This document shows positions 8,101-11,274 of a DNA stretch of 11,274 bases, one piece after another. Position numbers and translations under genes: made by a program. Where the stretch lies: the NCBI GenBank assembly GCA_902797015.1, contig CADBRG010000137.1, positions 1 to 11,274 of the forward strand. The letters run 5' to 3'. The DNA comes from an uncultured Lachnospiraceae bacterium. GTDB lineage: Bacteria > Bacillota > Clostridia > Lachnospirales > Lachnospiraceae. A model generated the notes under the pieces. The model did no database searches. It was given only the letters and a program-made list of their open reading frames with translations, and had not been told where the DNA came from. Positions within the stretch are counted from its first letter, which is position 1. Each line of letters starts with the position of its first letter.

Positions 8101-8348
8101 TGCACAATCTCATTACACAAACGAATCTGTGCCAGAAGCGATTCATTTTCCCTTGAAGATGGATAAGAATCTCTCAAATACTGTAATGCCTGATTAATCA
8201 CATATGATATGTATATGGTAAGGACTCTTCTTGCATCCTCTCCGTGAAGCTTCTCTAATGAAATATCATATTTTTCCGCATCAATCTGCTGCAATTCCTT
8301 ATGGATCTTCGTATTTACGATTTGTTCATATATTCCGTCTTTTAACAT
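5187..8348 (-). CDS. PLD-like nuclease / SF2 DEAD-DEAH helicase / DUF3427 protein
   Basis: This 1053-residue, apparently intact cytosolic protein has three parts. About residues 130-290 form a phospholipase D-like nuclease domain with HAK (H229, K231) and GSSN (247-250). A superfamily II helicase core follows, with Walker A ATGVGKT (356-362), the DEAD-box variant DEFH (450-453), motif III TAT (476-478), motif V around VVDLYNEGVDIP (622-633) and motif VI QQLGRGLR (652-659). The C-terminal region (about 790-1040), with TLFHWQSQSQ (965-974), is the DUF3427 domain. This order is a known family, usually annotated as a DUF3427 helicase. ATP-driven DNA translocation or unwinding coupled to strand cleavage is inferred. 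The Asp of the canonical HKD motif is absent. Start ATG 8348 has GGAG (plus 8357-8360) 8 bases upstream. Hand-counted GC in three 60-base lines is 22-43%, below the neighbours. No methyltransferase or other restriction subunit is nearby. Confidence 0.92.
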   Translation of the reverse strand: MLKDGIYEQIVNTKIHKELQQIDAEKYDISLEKLHGEDARRVLTIYISYVINQALQYLRDSYPSSRENESLLAQIRLCNEIVQEIADHTREPEFEDNIILEKGEVLTSLYEKMNSARSINTIRAIHPETSIVENALFTGSKNEPSMLSELKKEILSSDSIDFLVSFIKWSAIRPLLTELQAFTKRDGVRLRIIATTYTQAMDYKAIVALAELPNTEVKINYETNHARMHAKSYLFKRNTGFSTAYIGSSNLSNPALTGGLEWNVKVTEKESFDIVKKFSVSFESYWNDASFETFNPDDPDCHIKLQTELKKTTYMKNVNRSLQVAIRPYAYQQEILDHLSAERELYGHYRNLIEAATGVGKTIIAAFDYKIFKEKNPRSRLLFVAHRKEILEQSIQKFQEVLNDFNFGELYVDGRKPSDIEHLFISIQSFNSAKLSMWTSKDYYDYIVVDEFHHAAAASYQELLSYYNPKILLGLTATPDRMDGKDILKYFDGRIASKLLLGEAIDRNLLSPFQYFGVTDDTDYRNFKWIRGRYDVSELERVYTADTRRCALILNSVKKYVTDVSSVKGLGFCVSVAHANYMAEYFNSKGIPSIALSSKSADDIRNDAKADLLSGKINFIFVVDLYNEGVDIPAIDTVLFLRPTESSTVFLQQLGRGLRLCPGKDCLTVLDFIGQANKKYNFAMKFEAIAGKGRKSIRKQVEDGFSSLPRGCYIELEKYAKEYILENLKQTDNNKRALIEMVRTFEEDTGVPLNLENFLTEYNMSIYDFYQNSGARSLFRLKKWAGLILDDRDVDDKVYSMLTGLFHVNSARLLDYWIRYINGDKEIHTTEERLMRNMLYYTFHKKHPSKSGFKDIDDGISFVLHEPFVREEVLQILNYNRKHIGFVAEENEYSYSCPLELHCQYNTSQIMAAYSLFTETESPEFREGVKYFDDKKTDIFLINLNKSEKDFSPSTMYEDYAINDTLFHWQSQSQDRQSSAKIQRYIHHKNTNNLISLFVREYKRIGSYTAPYTFLGNADYMQHEGEKPVSFVWRLHNPMPADLLPKANKSIAL

Positions 8349-8386
8349 AGATTTTTCTCCATATCAGATACAAATGCTATGGCTAG

Positions 8387-8395
8387 ATTGTACCA
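8387..8395 (-). promoter_or_regulatory. Extended -10 promoter candidate for the helicase gene
   Basis: Read on the minus strand, TGGTACAAT matches the extended -10 form TGnTATAAT with one mismatch. It lies 38 bases before the helicase ATG. No good -35 is seen 17 bases upstream, which is tolerated for extended -10 promoters. Confidence 0.4.
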
Positions 8396-8436
8396 TATTC
8401 CACGATTTTAGACATGGGCTAATATCAGAACTTCAC

Positions 8437-8465
8437 TTGACAATTAATGCTACTCTAATTACGAT
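8437..8465 (+). promoter_or_regulatory. Sigma-A-like promoter (TTGACA-17-TACGAT) pointing toward degV
   Basis: A perfect TTGACA -35 (8437-8442) is followed after 17 bases by TACGAT (8460-8465), 4 of 6 matches to the -10 consensus. Transcription would begin near 8472, giving a leader of about 180 bases before the degV ATG. The leader passes through GGCATTATGCC and then a T-rich run (8524-8538), so early termination or a short RNA is conceivable. Confidence 0.45.
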
Positions 8466-8559
8466 AGCTCTAAAGGAATGGGTTCTCACTGGGTAGGGCA
8501 TTATGCCTGACAAGACTTGCCTGTTTCTTTTTTTATTTCTTCCCTCTCCCCGCCCAACT

Positions 8560-8568
8560 TGCTATAAT
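8560..8568 (+). promoter_or_regulatory. Extended -10 promoter TGCTATAAT for degV
   Basis: TGC followed by a perfect TATAAT (8563-8568) is the full extended -10 element. The -35 region (TTCCCT, 8540-8545) is poor. Transcription would start near 8575, about 77 bases before the degV ATG, which has AGAGAGG (8639-8645) 6 bases upstream. Confidence 0.6.
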
Positions 8569-8585
8569 AAAACTGTAAACGAAAA

Positions 8586-8626
8586 ACGTATATGACCGCA
8601 CATCTGTGACACCTCCGGGGATACGT
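8586..8626 (+). repeat. Short inverted repeat in the degV leader
   Basis: ACGTAT (8586-8591) is exactly complementary to ATACGT (8621-8626) and encloses 29 bases containing CACATCTGTG and CTCCGGGG. The right arm is part of the palindrome ATACGTAT (8621-8628). It could fold in the leader RNA or be a paired protein site; neither is shown. Confidence 0.3.
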
Positions 8627-8651
8627 ATGAATCTACAAAGAGAGGCTTGCT

Positions 8652-9530
8652 ATGGGAAAAATATTTCTGGTTGCAGAAAGCGGCTGCGATATCACACCTG
8701 ACATAAAAAAACAATACGACATCCGTATCGCGCCGATGCATGTTAATTTCGGAAAAGAAACAAAAGAAGACGGGACATTCCCGCCAAGCGATGTGATCGC
8801 TTATTATGAACGGACGAAAACCATTCCGACAACGAGTGGCGCGATGACCTATGACTTTGAAAATGTTTTTGATGAAATATTAAAAGAGGATCCGAATCCG
8901 ACTGTGCTGCACATCGCCTATTCGGCAGTCACGACCTGTTCCTATGAATGTGCGAGACAGGCTGCCGCAGAACGTCCGCAGATGGAGTTTGTGCAGGTCG
9001 ATTCACAGATGTTCTCTTACGGACAATATTCTGTTCTCATTCGTACGGCGCAGATGCTTGCCGAAAACCCGGACTGCAGTCTGCAGGAGGCTGCGGCTTT
9101 TGCACAGGATCTGACCGACCGTGCATGCATGTGCTTCGTTCCGGACGGCTTCGACTTCTTAAAGGCTGGCGGACGTGTCAAAAATGCGACTGCACTTGTC
9201 GGAGAACTTTTAAAGATCCATCCCATGGTCAAGATGATCGACGGGTATCTTGTGGCAGATAAAAAATACCGCGGAAGCATGAACCGGGTTCTTCCGGCCA
9301 TGATCCGCGATTTTGTAGAAGAATATGAAACTGAGCGTCCCGAGATCTGGCTCGGACACACGCCCGCTTTTTCTGATGCATACAAGGCACTTGCCGAAAA
9401 GATTGTGCGTGACCTCGGATTTACGCAGATCCACTGGATCGAATGTGGCAGCATCATCACGACACATGGCGGCACAGGATGCTTTGGCTTATCAGGATTT
9501 GGCAAATACCATCCGCGTACAGAATCTTAG
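8652..9530 (+). CDS. DegV family fatty-acid-binding protein
   Basis: This 292-residue cytosolic protein is of normal length for the DegV family. Members bind a fatty acid and, as the FakB subunit, can present it to the FakA kinase for phosphorylation. Conserved blocks appear in order: ESGCDI (residues 9-14, with Glu where Asp is usual), PTTSGAMT (59-66), IAYSAVTT (88-95), VDSQMFSYGQ (116-125), FLKAGGRV (169-176), IHPMVKMIDGYL (189-200) and THGGTGCFG (271-279). T61 or S62 and H272 fall where family members hold the carboxyl head group. The start is well supported by AGAGAGG 6 bases upstream. It is transcribed alone from the promoters in the upstream intergenic region. The stop lies only 4 bases from that of the convergent kinase gene. 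No fakA-like gene is in the window, so the lipid ligand and partner are unknown. Confidence 0.93.
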   Translation: MGKIFLVAESGCDITPDIKKQYDIRIAPMHVNFGKETKEDGTFPPSDVIAYYERTKTIPTTSGAMTYDFENVFDEILKEDPNPTVLHIAYSAVTTCSYECARQAAAERPQMEFVQVDSQMFSYGQYSVLIRTAQMLAENPDCSLQEAAAFAQDLTDRACMCFVPDGFDFLKAGGRVKNATALVGELLKIHPMVKMIDGYLVADKKYRGSMNRVLPAMIRDFVEEYETERPEIWLGHTPAFSDAYKALAEKIVRDLGFTQIHWIECGSIITTHGGTGCFGLSGFGKYHPRTES

Positions 9531-9550
9531 GAAGCTACGACATAAGCTTC
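9531..9550. terminator. Small hairpin at the junction of convergent stops
   Basis: GAAGCT (9531-9536) pairs perfectly with AGCTTC (9545-9550) across an 8-base loop, and it overlaps the kinase stop codon and last codons. It is the only dyad at this tight convergent junction. There is no clear T tract, so terminator function is weakly supported. Confidence 0.25.
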
Positions 9551-10482
9551 TGTATTTCATCTTGCGTCGGAACACTACCCATACCACCCGGCTTTTCGGT
9601 AGAAAGGCTGGCTGCTATTGATGCAAACCGGACGATCTTTTCCATCTCATCTATGGACAGATCTTCCGGTTTTTTCCCTGTTTTTAAGATCCCGCTCATC
9701 GCACTTCCGCCAAAAATATCACCTGCGCCCGTCGTATCAACCGGATTCACGCTCGGCGCGGCCACCATACCGCATCCGTTTTGATTGGCAAAATGGCATC
9801 CGTCCGGTCCCAAGGTCACAAATACAAGCCCTACGCCATATTCATTTAGGATCTTCTGTGCACCTTCCTCAGGACTGATCCCCCATAAAAATGAAACTTC
9901 TTCGTCACTGATCTTAACGACATCCGCCTGCCCAAGTCCCCAGAGAATGCTCTCCTTTGCAGTCTCGTCAGATTCCCATAACGGAAGCCGCAGATTCGGA
10001 TCAAATGAGATCAGTTTCCCCTGCTCCTTCGCATACACCACCAGCTTTTGGGTCGTCGTCTTCGCAGGTTCATCCGTCAGAGACAATGTGCCAAAATGAA
10101 ATACCTTTGTCTGCCGGATCAGATCAAGATCACACTCGTCAAACTTCAGATTGGTATCCGCACCCGGTTTTCTCGCAAAGCTGAATGAACGGTCCCCATG
10201 TTCATCGAACGTAACAAACGCCAGTGTCGTAAACACCTGATCTGTCATCAATAGTCCAGATGTGTCAATCCCTATTTCTGAAAGAGATCGCTTTAACATA
10301 TGACCGAATGAATCATTTCCGACTTTCCCGATAAATCCTGTCTGAAACCCGAATTTTGCCAGTGCCGCCAGATAATTTCCCGGTGCGCCGCCGGGATTTG
10401 CCTGCATCAGAGGATAACCGTTCTCGTCCGCTCCCCGCATAGCAAAATCGATCAACACTTCTCCCATCGCGATTACGTCCAT
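9535..10482 (-). CDS. PfkB-family carbohydrate kinase, probable fructokinase
   Basis: This 315-residue ribokinase-fold enzyme most likely converts fructose and ATP to fructose 6-phosphate. It begins MDVIAMGEVLIDF, standard for fructokinases. PfkB signature 1 includes NPGGAPGNYLAALAKFG (residues 29-45). Signature 2 contains DTTGAGD (249-255), where the last Asp is the catalytic base and the glycines form the anion hole. FDPNLRLPLW (160-169) is also typical of fructokinases. I prefer the ATG at 10482 because GGAGG (plus 10488-10492) lies 5 bases upstream. The ATG at 10494, immediately after the GH13 stop, would add four residues and also has an AAGGAAG site, so it is not excluded. The 12-base gap after the GH13 gene implies co-transcription and coupled translation. 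That context (sucrose-type GH13 enzyme) favours fructose as substrate over other sugars, though this is inferred. Confidence 0.9.
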   Translation of the reverse strand: MDVIAMGEVLIDFAMRGADENGYPLMQANPGGAPGNYLAALAKFGFQTGFIGKVGNDSFGHMLKRSLSEIGIDTSGLLMTDQVFTTLAFVTFDEHGDRSFSFARKPGADTNLKFDECDLDLIRQTKVFHFGTLSLTDEPAKTTTQKLVVYAKEQGKLISFDPNLRLPLWESDETAKESILWGLGQADVVKISDEEVSFLWGISPEEGAQKILNEYGVGLVFVTLGPDGCHFANQNGCGMVAAPSVNPVDTTGAGDIFGGSAMSGILKTGKKPEDLSIDEMEKIVRFASIAASLSTEKPGGMGSVPTQDEIQKLMS

Positions 10483-10494
10483 TTTAGCCTCCAT

Positions 10495-11274
10495 CTAATC
10501 TTCCTTGAAAAGCCAGCGAAAATCTCCTGCCTGAATCAATATATTGCCGGCCTCTACATCTTCCTCTGAGATCAGATCCTGCCATCTCCCGTTTTCAGAC
10601 AATGACACGGATATATCCTGTCCACCGAAGTGAAACAGTGCATACAGGGTCTGACCGTTATGGCAACGTTTGATTCCCAGCACATTGTCATTGTTCAAAT
10701 CGATCGTTTCACAATCTGCATCGTCGAGGAACACATCATTTTCCTTTCTGATCTTTTCCAGTTTCTTAAGGCCATTGAAAATCTGCTCCTGCCTGCTGCC
10801 TTTAAGCCGGCGCAGCGCAGTCTCTTCCCAGCTCCTCTTGCCGCGGTGAATATAGCGGGAATCCTCTCTTTTCTGCGGAACGCCATGATAAGTGTAATCA
10901 TTGAGCTGCCCGATCTCATCCCCGCCGTAAAGGATCGGCAATCCTCTTAGCGTCAGCAAAAAAGCATGAAGCATCAGGTCATATCGGATCGCCCGTTCCA
11001 GTTTTTCCTGATTTCTTTCATACTCTGCCGCCTCGATCCCTACCAGCGACGCCGTCGTTCCACACAATCTTGCATCCTTCAGACGCGGGTCATCGTTATA
11101 TAATTCTCCTCTCGCATCCGAATCCGAAATGTTCCCGCAGAAATAATCGTTCAGATATCTCTTATGTGGGATCTCAAGCTGGCCGAACTGCTTCAGAAAT
11201 TCATAATCCAGCCCCCAGCCGATGTCGTCATGACAACGCAGATAGTTTAAGAAACAATATTCTTTCGGCAAAGC
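10495..11274 (-). CDS. GH13 amylosucrase-like (alpha-amylase family) enzyme, C-terminal part
   Basis: The gene runs off the right edge; 259 C-terminal residues are visible, ending at the TAG at 10495-10497. NYLRCHDDIGWG near the window edge is GH13 conserved region IV (the HD motif) in the form seen in amylosucrase-type enzymes. GLPILYGGDEIGQLNDY is the usual block after it, and DSRYIHRGK further matches the amylosucrase group (GH13 subfamily 4). A C-terminal beta domain closes the protein. The catalytic nucleophile and acid/base lie in the missing N-terminal part. Amylosucrases use sucrose to extend alpha-glucans and release fructose; other members hydrolyse or isomerise sucrose. The fructokinase 12 bases downstream fits a fructose-releasing reaction. 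A different GH13 specificity remains possible. No signal peptide can be assessed. Confidence 0.85.
   Translation of the reverse strand, partial: ALPKEYCFLNYLRCHDDIGWGLDYEFLKQFGQLEIPHKRYLNDYFCGNISDSDARGELYNDDPRLKDARLCGTTASLVGIEAAEYERNQEKLERAIRYDLMLHAFLLTLRGLPILYGGDEIGQLNDYTYHGVPQKREDSRYIHRGKRSWEETALRRLKGSRQEQIFNGLKKLEKIRKENDVFLDDADCETIDLNNDNVLGIKRCHNGQTLYALFHFGGQDISVSLSENGRWQDLISEEDVEAGNILIQAGDFRWLFKED

Larger units (their letters stand above)
8349..8651. other. 303-base intergenic region between divergent helicase and degV genes
   Basis: No convincing protein gene is present here. The left part holds the helicase promoter (minus). The middle holds a strong plus-strand promoter match at 8437-8465, then a pyrimidine-rich stretch (about 8522-8550, with a TTTTTTT run). 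The right part holds an extended -10 promoter (8560-8568) and a leader of roughly 75 bases with a short inverted repeat before degV. I do not recognise a known riboswitch consensus. Confidence 0.6.

Noticed and set aside
5187..8348. Complete restriction-modification or DISARM/BREX-type defence locus
   Set aside because: Only the nuclease-helicase is present; no methyltransferase, DUF1998, specificity subunit or other marker gene of those systems is in the window.
8478..8510. Ten-residue ORF MGSHWVGHYA as a possible leader peptide downstream of the 8437 promoter
   Set aside because: The only purine-rich sequence touches the ATG, so it cannot serve as a normal ribosome site, and the peptide has no run of regulatory codons.

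Overview
The window looks like chromosomal DNA from a gut Clostridia bacterium, most likely a Lachnospiraceae member. This is inferred from the GC content (about 50% in most genes), purine-rich AGGAGG-type ribosome sites, the long N-terminal half of the PucR-type regulator, and an accessory gene mix of DegV, Nudix, HAD and GNAT proteins. No phage, integrase, transposase, CRISPR, tRNA or rRNA sequence is seen.

Layout, left to right. (1) A partial iron-sulfur-type flavodoxin/FMN reductase gene (minus) runs off the left edge. It is divergent from a PucR/CdaR-type regulator (plus) that is cut by one in-frame TAA. A phosphoglycolate-phosphatase-like HAD hydrolase follows the regulator directly. 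(2) A GNAT acetyltransferase (minus) faces the HAD gene. It is divergent from a membrane acyltransferase-3 gene (plus) that carries a one-base frameshift near its 3' end. (3) A large nested hairpin separates the acyltransferase from a minus-strand group. In transcription order this group is a 1053-residue PLD-nuclease/SF2-helicase/DUF3427 protein, a previously unlisted 42-residue basic membrane peptide, and a MutT-like Nudix hydrolase, with gaps of only 31 and 22 bases. (4) A 303-base intergenic region carries promoters for both flanking genes and leads into a DegV lipid-binding protein (plus). (5) Convergent with degV is a minus-strand pair: the C-terminal part of a GH13 amylosucrase-like enzyme, then a PfkB fructokinase.

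How the genes may work together. The GH13 enzyme and fructokinase make a coherent sucrose module: glucosyl transfer or hydrolysis releases fructose, which the kinase phosphorylates. The helicase, small peptide and Nudix genes could form one transcription unit acting on nucleic acids or damaged nucleotides. This is the most promising candidate for something undescribed, but co-transcription and a shared function are inferences. The helicase gene is more AT-rich than its neighbours, which suggests separate acquisition. Two genes (regulator and acyltransferase) each need one base change to be restored, so they are recent pseudogenes or sequence errors.
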